Of a stretch of 64,000 nt of DNA, positions 7,646-16,285 are shown one piece after another; within the stretch, counting starts at the first letter, position 1, and every line of letters starts with the position of its first letter. The notes below the pieces were generated by a model, which saw nothing but the letters and a program-made list of their open reading frames with translations, did not search any database and had not been told where the DNA came from. The DNA is from Streptomyces davaonensis JCM 4913 (GTDB lineage: Bacteria; Actinomycetota; Actinomycetes; Streptomycetales; Streptomycetaceae). The DNA lies in assembly GCF_000349325.1 (NCBI RefSeq), contig NC_020504.1:2514053-2578052 (forward strand), read 5' to 3'. Made by a program: the position numbers and the translations under genes.

Positions 7646-8668
7646 TTAGGGACAACGAGGGCCATTTGTCGTGGAGTTGGCCATCCCGATCAGCTCTTCC
7701 AACGGCATCGAACCGGGTGCGCGTCCCTCCCGCGCGAACGTGTTCGCGAGCTGCTGGAGCAGTTCGTTCAGCGGGGTCGGTATGCCGTGCAGGCGGCCGA
7801 GGAGATTGATCTCCCCGTTGAGGTAGTCGGCCTCGATCGTGCCCGTTCCCCGGGCCAGCGACTGCCAGGAGGAGCCGCCGCGGCGCGTGGCGCCGCCCAG
7901 TGGCACCGGAGTGACCTTGCCGTCCCGGACCGCCTGCTGCTCCTCGGCGCTCGCGTACGCGATGCCGGCCGCGTCGAGGACGGCCACGGCCTCCGCCCGC
8001 ACCCTGCGGTTGAAGGCGATCGCCTCGTCGCTCGCCACCGGGCCGGTGACGGCCTCCAGCATGTTGCCGAGGTTGAGCAGCAGCTTGGCGTACTGCCAGC
8101 GGGCCACGTCCGGCACCACCGGCGCCTCGAAGTGGGCCTTCTCCAGGTCGGCGGAAATGCTGTGGAGGGTGTCGTCGGTGCCGTGCGGGTAGCGGCCGAG
8201 GTGCAGGATCCCGGTGAGCGGAATGCAGGGTGCGGAGATCACGCCGGGTTCCAGGAAGGTGGCGGGCAGCCACACGCAGACGCCGTACACCTGGCGGAAG
8301 ACCCGCAGGGCCAGGCGTGGGCCCTCCACGCCGTTCTGCGCGCACAGCACGGGCAGTCGCTCGGCGGCCGTGCCGCCGCCCTCGACGGGGGCCGCTCCCC
8401 AGGTCCGGAGCGCGGCCGCGCCGTCCTGGGTCTTCACGGCGAGGAAGAGCACGTCGTCGGGGCGCAGCGGGCCGAGTTCGGCCGGGTCCTCGACGGCCGG
8501 GAGCCGGTGGACGTACTCGCCGTCCGGCACGGTGAGCCGCAGCCCGTGCTCTCTCAGCGCTGCCAGGTGTGCGCCGCGCGCCACCAGTACGACCTCGTGC
8601 CCCGCCCCCGCGAGCCGGCCGCCGATGGCCCCGCCGACGGCCCCTGCTCCGATGATGATGTATCGCAT
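7646..8668 (-). CDS. Ketopantoate reductase-family (PanE/ApbA) oxidoreductase
   Basis: 340 residues from an ATG start. A nucleotide-binding GAGAVGGAIGG (residues 7-17) opens a Rossmann domain, and YAKLLLNLGN in the C-terminal half contains the Lys/Asn pair typical of 2-dehydropantoate 2-reductases. The family reduces 2-oxo acids with NADPH, in the reference case ketopantoate to pantoate in coenzyme A synthesis. At 340 residues it is somewhat longer than the usual 290-310. No pantothenate gene is adjacent, so a different 2-oxo substrate is possible. It is separated by 27 bases from the DUF1697 gene upstream on the same strand and may share its transcript. Confidence 0.75.
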   Translation of the reverse strand: MRYIIIGAGAVGGAIGGRLAGAGHEVVLVARGAHLAALREHGLRLTVPDGEYVHRLPAVEDPAELGPLRPDDVLFLAVKTQDGAAALRTWGAAPVEGGGTAAERLPVLCAQNGVEGPRLALRVFRQVYGVCVWLPATFLEPGVISAPCIPLTGILHLGRYPHGTDDTLHSISADLEKAHFEAPVVPDVARWQYAKLLLNLGNMLEAVTGPVASDEAIAFNRRVRAEAVAVLDAAGIAYASAEEQQAVRDGKVTPVPLGGATRRGGSSWQSLARGTGTIEADYLNGEINLLGRLHGIPTPLNELLQQLANTFAREGRAPGSMPLEELIGMANSTTNGPRCP

Positions 8669-8695
8669 GGGACGAGCCTCGCACGGCCGACCGGG

Positions 8696-9244
8696 CTAAC
8701 TGCCGGTCATCTCCATGAGTTTGACCACCGTGTTCCAGTTGCGGCTGGTGGCGGTCAGTCCTTTGGTCACCCGGGGTTTGGCGAGCTGCTCGGCCAGCTT
8801 GGAGCGGCCGAGGCCGTCCGGGGCGTAGAGGTAGAGGCAGCGGTCGCCGAGGCGGAACTCCTCCGGCAGGAAGGCGGACCGGTCGATCCCGGCGAAGCGC
8901 TCCTCGTCGACCGGCGCGGAGAAGTACGTGACGTGCAGCTGCTTGCCCTCCAGCTCGGCGGCCGGGAAGGGGCAGGCGTCGACGACGGCCGCGAGGTAGG
9001 CGTGGTCACGGACGATGACGTCGACCGTGAACCCGAAGTGCTGCTCGATCGCCTCCGTGATCCTCGCGGTCCAGGACCGCGCGTCGCCCTGGCCGGCGGC
9101 GAAGACGGCCTGGCCGCTCTGGAGGTACGTGCGCACGTCGGCGAGGCCGAGGCCGGTCAGCAGGGTCCGCAGTTCGGCCATCGGGACCTTCTTGGCGCCG
9201 CCCACGTTGATCCCCCGCAGCAGCGCCGCATACGTCGTCGTCAT
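8696..9244 (-). CDS. DUF1697 family protein
   Basis: 182 residues. The ATG at 9244 is preferred over a GTG six bases upstream because an AGGG sequence sits about eight bases before it. The N-terminal YAALLRGINVGG followed by KVPMAELR and LQSGQAVF is the hallmark of the DUF1697 family, compact cytosolic proteins of unknown function found widely in bacteria. Length and motif order are typical. The gene probably forms a two-gene unit with the reductase downstream. Confidence 0.85.
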   Translation of the reverse strand: MTTTYAALLRGINVGGAKKVPMAELRTLLTGLGLADVRTYLQSGQAVFAAGQGDARSWTARITEAIEQHFGFTVDVIVRDHAYLAAVVDACPFPAAELEGKQLHVTYFSAPVDEERFAGIDRSAFLPEEFRLGDRCLYLYAPDGLGRSKLAEQLAKPRVTKGLTATSRNWNTVVKLMEMTGS

Positions 9245-9583
9245 GCGCACACCCTAGGTGGCCGTCGTGCCCCGTGGGGGCGGGCACGACGGCCGGGTCC
9301 GCAGCGGCGGACTGCGCTGAACTCTGGCGGATCCAGGGGGTTTCGATCAACCACTACACGCGCCTGTGACTTACACAACAAGCTTTCGTAAACACAAAGA
9401 GTCCCCAAATAGATGTAAGGGGCCGCCTCCTCCCCAGTGGGGAGAGAACGGGGTCCAGGGGGATGATTCCCGCCACGGTCACTTCACCGAGCAGCACGAT
9501 GAGATGCCTTTATCCGCCCCATACCTTCGAACGGAAAGGTGGCGGCGCCGGGCTGCCACCGCGCACGAGGGGGCAAGCCCATC
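9245..9583. other. Intergenic region between divergent genes
   Basis: About 340 bases without a convincing gene, holding the divergent promoters of the DUF1697 gene and the MMPL exporter. A stretch around 9366-9415 is A/T-rich for this genome (contains ACAACAAGCTTTCGTAAAC), a plausible promoter or regulator site. A small hairpin CTCCCC-AGT-GGGGAG lies at 9430-9444. I cannot assign -35 and -10 boxes with confidence. Confidence 0.4.
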
Positions 9584-11848
9584 ATGGGGAACGGAGACAT
9601 ACGGGTGCGGGGTCTCGCCGCCAGGGCAGGCGGCTGGAGTGCCCGGCACCGATGGGCTGCCGTCGGCATCTGGGTGCTGTTCGTCGTCCTGGCGATGGGG
9701 CTCGGTTCGGCGGCCGGCCGGGTGGACGTCAAGGACAGCGACCAACTGAAGGGCGAGACACACACCGCCGCCAAGATCGTCGAGGACGCGGGGATCGAGG
9801 AGCCGGCCGGTGAGACCGTCCTGATCCAGGCGAAGGACGGTTCGCTCAAGGCCACCGACGAAGAGTTCCGCAGCGCCGTCGCCGCCGTCATCGAGGCGGT
9901 CGAGGGCACCGGCAAGGTGACCGACGTGACCTCGCCGTACGACACGGAGACGATCTCCGAGAACGGCCGCAGCGCGCTGGTGCAGTTCGACATGCGCGGT
10001 GACTCCGACACCGCGGGTGAGCGCGTCGAGCCGGTGCTCAAGGCGGTCGAGAACGTCCAGAAGGACCATGAGTCGCTGCGGATCGAGGAGATCGGCGGCG
10101 CGAGCATGATGAAGACGTTCGACGACGCGTTCGGGGACGACTTCCAGAAGGCCGAGTACTCCGCGGTGCCGGTGGCGCTCGGCATTCTGCTCATCGCCTT
10201 CGGTGCCCTGGTGGCGGCGCTTCTGCCGGTGCTGCTGGCGGTCACCGCGATCATGGCGACGATGGGCCTGATGGGCGTCGTCAGCCATGTCATGCCGATG
10301 AGCGACACCGCCAACTCCGTGATGCTGCTGGTCGGTCTGGCTGTCGGCGTCGACTACTGCCTGTTCTATCTGCGCCGGGAGCGCGAGGAGCGCCTTGCCG
10401 GCCGGGACTCCCGGACCGCGCTGATGGTCGCCGCCGCCACCAGTGGCCGCGCGATCATCGTCTCCGGTGTCACGGTGTGCGTGGCGATGGCGGGCATGCT
10501 GTTCACCGGGCTCGCCGAGTTCGAGGCGATGGGCCTGGCCTCGCTGATGGTCGTGGCGGTCGCCATGGTCGGTTCGGTGACCGTGCTGCCGGCGCTGCTG
10601 TCCCTGCTGGGCGAGCGGGTCGAGAAGGGCAAGATCCCCTTCCTGCACCCGGAGAGCAAGCTCCGCCGCAAGCGGGGCAACGCCAACCGCGACAGCCGGT
10701 TCTGGACGGCCGTCCTCAAGGCCGTGCTCGCGCGGCCGGTCATCTCGGTCGTCGTCGCGGCCGGTGCGCTGCTGGCCATCGCCGCTCCCGCGCTCGGCAT
10801 GAAGACCCAGAACCTCACGCTGGACCAGGAGTTCGGCGACTCGCTGCCGATCGTGCAGACGTACAACAGGGTCAACGAGGCCTTCCCGGGCGGTTCCGAG
10901 CCGGCCGAGGTGGTCGTCAAGGCGGACGACATCAACTCCGCCGAGGTGCAGGGCGCCCTGGCCGACTTCCGCGAGCTGGCGATCAGTTCGGGCGCCTCGC
11001 GCGGGCCGGTCGAGATCAAGCTGCACGACGCACAGAACATCGCCTTCGTCTACGTCCCGCTGGTCGGCGGCTCCGACCTCGACAAGGCGGAAGAGAGCCT
11101 GGACAAGCTGCGCGACGACGTACGGCCCGCCACCCTCGGCAAGGTGGACGGCGTCGAGGCGCCGATCAGCGGACAGGTGGCCGGTTCGGCGGACTTCAAC
11201 GACCAGTTGGCGGGCGCGGTGGTCCCGGTCTTCGCCTTCGTCGTGGTCTTCGCCTTCGGGCTGATGCTGCTGTCCTTCCGCTCGCTGACCATCGCGATCA
11301 CCTCGATCGCGCTGAACCTCCTGTCGGTGGGCGCGGCCTACGGCATCCTGGTCGCCGTCTTCCAGCACGGCTGGGGCGCGTCCCTGGTGGGCGCGGAGGG
11401 CGTCGGCGCCATCATCACCTGGCTGCCGTTGTTCCTCTTCGTGATCCTGTTCGGCCTGTCCATGGACTACCACGTGTTCGTGGTCTCGCGGATCCGCGAG
11501 GCGCGGATGAAGGGCCGTTCGACCAACGAGGCGATCAAGCACGGCGTGGTCACCACGGCGGGTGTCGTCACCAGCGCAGCGGTCATCATGGTCGCCGTGT
11601 TCGCGATCTTCGGCACGCTGTCCATGCAGTCGATGAAGCAGATGGGTGTCGGCCTCGCGGCCGCGGTGCTGATCGACGCGACGATCATCCGGGGTGTGCT
11701 GCTCCCGGCGGTCATGGCGCTGCTGGGCGAGCGCAACTGGTACCTGCCCAAGTGGATGAACCGGCTGCCGGACCTCACCCACGACGAGTCGCCCGAGGTG
11801 GTCACCCGGCAGGCGCGGGACGACGAGGGGGAGCGCGTCCCGGTCTGA
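9584..11848 (+). CDS. MMPL-family (RND superfamily) membrane exporter
   Basis: 754 residues from the ATG at 9584; an in-frame GTG at 9539 has no usable ribosome site. The layout is the actinobacterial MMPL pattern: a helix at about residues 20-42, a large extracytoplasmic loop (VDVKDSDQLKGETH...), five or six helices including VGLAVGVDYCLFYLRRERE, then the second half with another loop and a helix bundle containing FGLSMDYHVFVVSRIREA. The two G-x-D-Y motifs are the proton-relay tyrosines/aspartates of MMPL pumps. It should export a lipid or hydrophobic metabolite using the proton gradient. Length is normal. It stands alone, with no adjacent TetR or biosynthetic partner, so the substrate is unknown. 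Confidence 0.88.
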   Translation: MGNGDIRVRGLAARAGGWSARHRWAAVGIWVLFVVLAMGLGSAAGRVDVKDSDQLKGETHTAAKIVEDAGIEEPAGETVLIQAKDGSLKATDEEFRSAVAAVIEAVEGTGKVTDVTSPYDTETISENGRSALVQFDMRGDSDTAGERVEPVLKAVENVQKDHESLRIEEIGGASMMKTFDDAFGDDFQKAEYSAVPVALGILLIAFGALVAALLPVLLAVTAIMATMGLMGVVSHVMPMSDTANSVMLLVGLAVGVDYCLFYLRREREERLAGRDSRTALMVAAATSGRAIIVSGVTVCVAMAGMLFTGLAEFEAMGLASLMVVAVAMVGSVTVLPALLSLLGERVEKGKIPFLHPESKLRRKRGNANRDSRFWTAVLKAVLARPVISVVVAAGALLAIAAPALGMKTQNLTLDQEFGDSLPIVQTYNRVNEAFPGGSEPAEVVVKADDINSAEVQGALADFRELAISSGASRGPVEIKLHDAQNIAFVYVPLVGGSDLDKAEESLDKLRDDVRPATLGKVDGVEAPISGQVAGSADFNDQLAGAVVPVFAFVVVFAFGLMLLSFRSLTIAITSIALNLLSVGAAYGILVAVFQHGWGASLVGAEGVGAIITWLPLFLFVILFGLSMDYHVFVVSRIREARMKGRSTNEAIKHGVVTTAGVVTSAAVIMVAVFAIFGTLSMQSMKQMGVGLAAAVLIDATIIRGVLLPAVMALLGERNWYLPKWMNRLPDLTHDESPEVVTRQARDDEGERVPV

Positions 11849-11868
11849 TCGTGACCCGGTAAAGGGCT

Positions 11869-11906
11869 GAGGGCCCGTCGACTCTCGGGGGAGTCGACGG
11901 GCCCTC
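11869..11906. terminator. Strong bidirectional terminator
   Basis: A perfect 16-bp inverted repeat (arms 11869-11884 and 11891-11906) with a 6-base loop lies between the convergent MMPL and glycosyltransferase genes. No U-tract is present, as is common for Streptomyces intrinsic terminators. It ends nine bases before the opposing stop codon. Confidence 0.85.
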
Positions 11907-11914
11907 GGTCATGT

Positions 11915-13111
11915 TCAGCGCGTGGGCAGTTCGGCCTCGATGAGGTCGGCCGCGCGGCGCGTGCCGCCCTCCTCGGCCATCTGCGCCTGGATCTCCTTCA
12001 GGCGCCGGGCCACCTCGGGGTCCTCCACGAGGGCGAGCGCGGTCTCCCGCAGCGCCTCGGCGGTGACCTCCTCGGTCGGCAACTGCCGGGCGACACCGAG
12101 CGCCTGGAGCATGTCCGCGTTCCCGAACTGGTCCACGGCCTGCGGTACGGCGATCATCGGGGTGGCGGTGGCCATGCCCTCCTGGCTGCCGCCGGCGCCG
12201 GCGTGGGTGACGAACAGGTCGGCCTGCTTCAGTACGGCCAACTGCGGCACCCACGACGCCACTTCGACGTTCGCCGGTACGTCTCCCAGCTCGGCCGGGT
12301 CGACATGGCGGCCGATCTGGAGTACCAGGTGCCAGCCCGGCAGCTCCCCGAAGGCCTTGACGCACTCCCGGTAGAAGCCGGGCTGCTTGGTGAAGGCCGA
12401 GCCGAGCGAGACGAGGACGACCTTCTCGGCCCCGGCGGGCCGCTGCCACTCCCCCTCGGCGGTGCGGTCGCCCTGGCAGGCGCCGACGAACGAGTACACG
12501 CTCTCGTCGACCCGGTCGGCGTTGGGCTGAAGCGCCTTCGGGATCAGCACCAGAGAGCGGTCGGGGCGGCCAGCGAACCGGTCCGGGTCGAGGGTGACGC
12601 CGTTCCCCTCCAGCCAGGCGCCGAAGCGGGCGTAGTAGGCCCGCCCGCGCTCGGTCTTCCTCGGCTCCGCCCACATCGGCTCGGCGATCTCCTTCTCGTA
12701 GCCCTCCCAGGCGACGAGGTTCGGCGACAGCGAGATACAGGGCACGCCCCAGCGGTGGGCGAGGACCCGGGCCGGGTAGGAGGTGATGTCGTGCAGGACG
12801 AGGTCCGGTTCGTCGCCCTCGTAGGCCGCAATGAGCTGAGGCAGCGCCTGGATCGCGTCGGCCAGGAACGGCTCGACGTTGTCCAGCAGGGTGCTGCCCC
12901 AGGCCTCCGGGTCGGCGTCCGGTCCGGGCAGGGTGGAGTTCCACGGCTTCGGCTCGGCGCCGGCCTCGGCGACCTTGTCGGCGAACGCGGGCGGGATCGC
13001 GTAGGTGACCCGGTGCCCGCGCGCGACGAGCTCACGGATCACTTCGAGGCTCGGGTTCACGTGGCCGTGAGCGGCGATGGAGAACATGGCGATGTGTGCG
13101 GGTGAGGTCAT
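11915..13111 (-). CDS. mgt: Macrolide glycosyltransferase (MGT family)
   Basis: 398 residues from the ATG at 13111. It is a GT1/GT-B enzyme: N-terminal [18 protein letters not shown], and a C-terminal UDP-sugar site with [19 protein letters not shown], then GGSQEGM and [15 protein letters not shown]. This matches Mgt/OleD-type enzymes that inactivate macrolides by adding glucose to the desosamine 2'-hydroxyl. The gene lies 10 bases after the erm stop, has no clear ribosome site of its own, and is therefore likely expressed by translational coupling. The erm(lrm)-mgt order is the one known from Streptomyces lividans, where the pair confers inducible macrolide-lincosamide resistance. The cytosolic location fits drug modification inside the cell. 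Confidence 0.88.
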   Translation of the reverse strand: MTSPAHIAMFSIAAHGHVNPSLEVIRELVARGHRVTYAIPPAFADKVAEAGAEPKPWNSTLPGPDADPEAWGSTLLDNVEPFLADAIQALPQLIAAYEGDEPDLVLHDITSYPARVLAHRWGVPCISLSPNLVAWEGYEKEIAEPMWAEPRKTERGRAYYARFGAWLEGNGVTLDPDRFAGRPDRSLVLIPKALQPNADRVDESVYSFVGACQGDRTAEGEWQRPAGAEKVVLVSLGSAFTKQPGFYRECVKAFGELPGWHLVLQIGRHVDPAELGDVPANVEVASWVPQLAVLKQADLFVTHAGAGGSQEGMATATPMIAVPQAVDQFGNADMLQALGVARQLPTEEVTAEALRETALALVEDPEVARRLKEIQAQMAEEGGTRRAADLIEAELPTR

Positions 13112-13121
13112 GGGGACAAGG

Positions 13122-13925
13122 CTAAACGAGACGAGACGTCTCGTACAACTCATTCAGTGATCGATGCAGTCGCAGCCACCGCTCCGGCGGCACCTCCCCC
13201 ACCAGGACCCGCCGGTCCAGCCCCGCCGCGCGGAACGCCGCGTCCACCCGGCGCCCTGGATGGGCCCCGCGCAGCGAGGCGTGCAGGGAGCCGCCCACCC
13301 CTGAGAAGCCCAGCTCGACAAGGTGCCGCCAGCTCGTCCGCTCGGCGGGTCCGAGCAGCGGGGTGGCGCGCCGCTCGATGCGCAGGATCCCGGCGTCCAC
13401 CCGGGGCGCGGGCCGGAACCGGGTCCGGGCGACGCGTCCGACCAGCCGCCACTCGTGGCTCGGCCAGCTCCGCACGGTCAGCAGGGTCCAGCTCCCGTAG
13501 TCGCCGGTGCGTCTGCGCGCGTACTCCAGCTGGGTGATCAGGGTGGCGTCGGTGAGGGCTGGGGCGCGCAGACACCAGTCGACGATGGCGGCGGTCCGTG
13601 AGAAGGGGACGTTCCCGGCGACCGCGAAGGGGGTGCGCGGGGGCCGGGCGGCGAGGAAGTCGCCGCCGATGACGTGCACTTGGGGTGTCGCGGAGAAGCG
13701 GGTGCGCAGTCCCGGAAGGAGCCGGGGGTCGATCTCGTAGGCGTGCAGCTCGTGGCAGCGGGGGGCGAGTACGGCGGTCAACGCGCCTTTTCCGGCGCCC
13801 ACTTCGAGCAACAGTCGGGGGCGGTGGCCGGGCGGGACGGCGATGCGGGCGAAGCGGTCGGCGGTGGCGCGGTCGGTGAGGAAGTTCTGCGAGAGCGCGC
13901 GGGAAACACGCGTGGGGCGGGCCAT
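13122..13925 (-). CDS. lrm: 23S rRNA (adenine-N6)-methyltransferase, Erm family (lrm-like)
   Basis: 267 residues from the ATG at 13925 with an AAGGA ribosome site nine bases upstream. Erm/KsgA motifs are present: SQNFLTD near residue 12, the S-adenosylmethionine site [12 protein letters not shown] (about 39-50), YEIDPRL, GGDFLA and the catalytic NVPFS (motif IV, N-[IVL]-P-[FY]). Enzymes of this family methylate A2058 of 23S rRNA and so block macrolide and lincosamide binding. Linkage to mgt suggests the lrm (Erm(O)) type, which mainly monomethylates. A leader peptide and competing hairpins upstream point to drug-induced translation. The last codons contain a perfect 14-bp palindrome (13131-13144), probably incidental. 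Confidence 0.9.
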   Translation of the reverse strand: MARPTRVSRALSQNFLTDRATADRFARIAVPPGHRPRLLLEVGAGKGALTAVLAPRCHELHAYEIDPRLLPGLRTRFSATPQVHVIGGDFLAARPPRTPFAVAGNVPFSRTAAIVDWCLRAPALTDATLITQLEYARRRTGDYGSWTLLTVRSWPSHEWRLVGRVARTRFRPAPRVDAGILRIERRATPLLGPAERTSWRHLVELGFSGVGGSLHASLRGAHPGRRVDAAFRAAGLDRRVLVGEVPPERWLRLHRSLNELYETSRLV

Positions 13926-13934
13926 GGCCTGCGG

Positions 13935-14105
13935 TCCTTGTCTTCCGGGAGAAGGGAGATGGGCAGCCGAAGGCCCTGACCGGAAGACAGAGAAAAGGAA
14001 TGCGGGGGCGGTCGCTGGATCAGCGGGTGAGGCTCCCCGGGCCGGTCAGGGCTCCGAGGCCGCGGCGCATCCGGATGGAGTGCGTGCAGCCCCGGCCGAG
14101 ACCGG
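13935..14105 (-). promoter_or_regulatory. Erm translational attenuator (competing RNA hairpins)
   Basis: Four pairing segments can be read in the transcript. Segment 1 (14105-14100, CCGGTC) lies just after the leader codon Ser10 and pairs with GACCGG in segment 2. Segment 2 (14052-14042, GCCCTGACCGG) pairs perfectly over 11 bp with segment 3 (13983-13973). Segment 3 also offers TGTCTTCCGG (13989-13980) for a perfect 10-bp pairing with segment 4 (13948-13939), which abuts the AAGGA ribosome site of erm (13939-13935). Without drug, 1:2 plus 3:4 would hide the site. A ribosome stalled early in the leader would cover segment 1, allow 2:3 and free segment 4. The pairings are seen; the mechanism is inferred by analogy with ermC. 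Confidence 0.75.
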
Positions 14106-14133
14106 AGATGAAGATCGCGTTGAAGGCTCCCAC
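14020..14133 (-). CDS. Macrolide-sensing leader peptide of the erm operon
   Basis: A 37-codon frame from GTG 14133 to TGA 14020, upstream of erm on the same strand. The first ten residues, MGAFNAIFIS, closely resemble the ErmC leader arrest sequence MGIFSIFVIS, with Ile9-Ser10 at the same positions. Residues 17-24, THSIRMRR, resemble the ErmD leader (THSMRLRF) and contain an Arg-x-Arg arrest motif. Both types are known to stall drug-bound ribosomes. A good promoter places the transcript start at or next to the GTG, so the message is probably leaderless here. The peptide itself is not expected to act after release; its role is to position stalled ribosomes for the attenuator. Confidence 0.78.
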   Translation of the reverse strand: MGAFNAIFISGLGRGCTHSIRMRRGLGALTGPGSLTR

Positions 14134-14140
14134 GGACGGC

Positions 14141-14170
14141 ACGCTAGGCGGGCGGGGTCCGGGCCGACAA
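14141..14170 (-). promoter_or_regulatory. Promoter of the erm-mgt operon
   Basis: On the minus strand TTGTCG (14170-14165) and TAGCGT (14146-14141) are separated by 18 bases, a good match to a vegetative Streptomyces promoter. The leader GTG lies eight bases after the -10 box, where transcription should begin, which suggests a leaderless start. The promoter sits in the short gap after the ABC binding-protein gene. Confidence 0.65.
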
Positions 14171-14180
14171 CCGAATTACG

Positions 14181-15452
14181 TCAGCGCTGATAGCGGGCGA
14201 GCACCAGGTTCCCGTCCTCCTCCAGCCGCTCGCGCAGCTCACCGAGGTCGATCGCGCCGCTGTAGTACTCCTGGAGTGCGGGGGTGGCCACCTTGTCCTT
14301 CCACTCCGGGTAGCCCCGTACGGCCTGGGCGGGTGCCGGGTGCAGGTGGTCGGCGAGGGCCGTGCCGGTGGCCCAGTCGTGCTTCTCGGTGTGCAGGGCC
14401 GGGTCCTTCAGGGCCGCGGTGCCGGTGGGCAGCATCCAGTCGCCGAGGGCCAGCCGGACCATGTTCTCGGGCCGGAGCAGGAAGTCGACGAACTCGGCCG
14501 CCTCCCGCTGGTGCGGGCTGTCCTCGGCGATGGAGAGGGTCTGCGGGCTGACGCCCTGGGTGAGCCCGTCCGCGCCCGCCGGGGCGGGCAGCACCTGCCA
14601 GTCGAAGCCCTCCGGGGCCTGCTGCACGATCTGCTGGCGGTAGGAGAAGCCGAGCGGAACCATCGCGTACCGGCCGCCGAAGAAGCCGGGCAGGGTGTCC
14701 GAACCGCCGCTGCCGAGCGTCGTGGGTGAGGCGCTGCGGTCGGTGTTGACCTGGTCGTGGACGGTCCGCGGCAACACCTCGTCGGCGGCCTCGAAGCGGA
14801 CGGTGACCTTTCCGTCGGCGCCGCGGTGGAACAACTGCCCGCCGGTGGACAGCGAGAGGTTGAGGGTGGCGGAGACGGGGTCCTTCAGCGGCCAGGCGAC
14901 GCCGTACTTCCCGCCCCCGCTCAGCTCCTCGCTGATCTGTTGGAACTCCGGCCAGCTCCACGGCCGTTCGGGTGTGGGGATCCGTACGCCGGACTCCATC
15001 AGCCAGGTCGCGTTGGCGACGATGACCCGGGGTTCCTGGAGGAAGGGCACGCCGTAGACGCCCTCCCCGAAGGTCGCCGTCTGCCAACTGCGCTGCGGAA
15101 TATCGGACTTGAGCCGCTCGGGCAGCAGGTCGGTCAGGTCGGCGAGATAGCCGCCGTAGGCGAAGTCCGCGAGGTCGTCGGAGGCGTCGTGGATGATGTC
15201 CGGCGCCTCGCCGCCCTCGAAGGCGGTCAGCAGCTGGTCGTGGACGCTGTCCCAACTGCCCTGGACATACTCGACCTTGACGTCCGGATGACTGGCGTTC
15301 CACTCCTTGACCAGCTCCTGGTTGACCGCGACGGACTCCTCCTGCCAGGCGAGGGACTGGAAGCGCAGGGTCACCGGGCCGTCCGCGGATTCGCCGCCGC
15401 TCGTGCAGCCCGCGAGGAGAAGAAGGAGGACGACGAGCCAGCGGGCGCGCAT
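14181..15452 (-). CDS. Sugar ABC transporter substrate-binding lipoprotein
   Basis: 423 residues. The N-terminus LVVLLLLLAGC is a lipoprotein signal with a LAGC lipobox, so the mature protein should be tethered outside the membrane by a lipidated cysteine. The body is a cluster-B (family 1) solute-binding protein: VTLRFQSLAWQEE, WNASHPDVKVEYVQGSWD and APDIIHDASDDLADF are typical of oligosaccharide binders. The ATG overlaps the stop of the permease gene upstream (TGATG at 15450-15454). The binding protein is the last gene of a permease-permease-binding protein operon, an unusual order since it is more often first. The sugar bound cannot be read from the sequence. Confidence 0.88.
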   Translation of the reverse strand: MRARWLVVLLLLLAGCTSGGESADGPVTLRFQSLAWQEESVAVNQELVKEWNASHPDVKVEYVQGSWDSVHDQLLTAFEGGEAPDIIHDASDDLADFAYGGYLADLTDLLPERLKSDIPQRSWQTATFGEGVYGVPFLQEPRVIVANATWLMESGVRIPTPERPWSWPEFQQISEELSGGGKYGVAWPLKDPVSATLNLSLSTGGQLFHRGADGKVTVRFEAADEVLPRTVHDQVNTDRSASPTTLGSGGSDTLPGFFGGRYAMVPLGFSYRQQIVQQAPEGFDWQVLPAPAGADGLTQGVSPQTLSIAEDSPHQREAAEFVDFLLRPENMVRLALGDWMLPTGTAALKDPALHTEKHDWATGTALADHLHPAPAQAVRGYPEWKDKVATPALQEYYSGAIDLGELRERLEEDGNLVLARYQR

Positions 15453-16285
15453 CAGTTCTTCACCGCCCCGGCAAGCATGCCACCGGTGATCCGGCGCTGG
15501 ATGACCGCGAAGATCAGCAGCGAGGGCAGGGTCGCGAGGAAGGCCGCCGCGGCCAGCGGGCCGAGGTCGGCGACGCCCTCGGCGCCGATGAAGTGGGTGA
15601 GGATCACCGGAAGGGTCTGTTTCTCGGGGGTCTTCAGCAGGACCAGCGCGAAGAAGAACTCGTTCCAGGCGGTGACGAAGGCGAACAGGGCGGTCGCCGT
15701 GATCCCCGGCGCGAGCAGCGGCGCGACGACCGAGACGAGGGTGCGCAGCCGCCCGGCCCCGTCGACGGCGGCCGCCTCCTCCAACTCGGTCGGCACGGCC
15801 CGGACGTACCCCACGAGCATCCACAGCGCGAAGGGCAGCGCCCAGACGACGTAGACGAGGATCAGCCCGAACAGGGAGTTGATCAGGCGGAGTTCCTTCA
15901 GCACCAGGAACAGCGGGATGATCACCAGGACCAGCGGGAAGGCCTGGCTGACCACGACCCAGCCGGTCGCGGCGCGGGCGAGCGGGGTGCGGTGCCGGGC
16001 GATGACATAGGCCATGGGGGTCGCGATCAGTACGGCGATCAGCGCGGCGGAGAACGCGGCGATCAGGGAGTTCGACGCGGCTTCCAGGAGGGGCTGCTCG
16101 TCGAAGGCCTGGCGGAAGTTGTCGAGGGTGGGGTGCTCGGGGATCCAGGTGGGGTGCAGGCTGCCGAGTTCGCGGGGCGGCTTGAACGCGGTGGAGATCA
16201 GCCAGAGGAAGGGGAAGGCGAGGAACAGGAGATACGCGAGGAGTGCCGCGTACTGGCCGACCCGGGCCGTGGTGCTCGTCCTCAT
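15452..16285 (-). CDS. Sugar ABC transporter permease (MalG type)
   Basis: 277 residues with six predicted transmembrane helices. The cytoplasmic EAA loop that contacts the ATPase reads ELEEAAAVDGAG followed by R and TLVSVVAPLLAPG. The N-terminal helix (YLLFLAFPFLWLISTAFK) and the periplasmic TLDNFRQAF segment are typical of the second permease of carbohydrate uptake-1 importers. Its ATG overlaps the upstream permease stop by four bases. No ATPase gene is linked, which fits the Streptomyces habit of sharing the ATPase MsiK among sugar importers. Confidence 0.9.
   Translation of the reverse strand: MRTSTTARVGQYAALLAYLLFLAFPFLWLISTAFKPPRELGSLHPTWIPEHPTLDNFRQAFDEQPLLEAASNSLIAAFSAALIAVLIATPMAYVIARHRTPLARAATGWVVVSQAFPLVLVIIPLFLVLKELRLINSLFGLILVYVVWALPFALWMLVGYVRAVPTELEEAAAVDGAGRLRTLVSVVAPLLAPGITATALFAFVTAWNEFFFALVLLKTPEKQTLPVILTHFIGAEGVADLGPLAAAAFLATLPSLLIFAVIQRRITGGMLAGAVKN

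Noticed and set aside
9479..11782. 767-codon minus-strand open frame opposite the MMPL gene
   Set aside because: His/Asp/Arg-rich shadow of a membrane protein gene; no plausible fold.
13843..14190. Plus-strand open frame of 115 codons over the erm leader region
   Set aside because: Arg/Gly/Ala-rich, starts inside erm, and the minus strand holds a promoter, leader peptide and hairpins.
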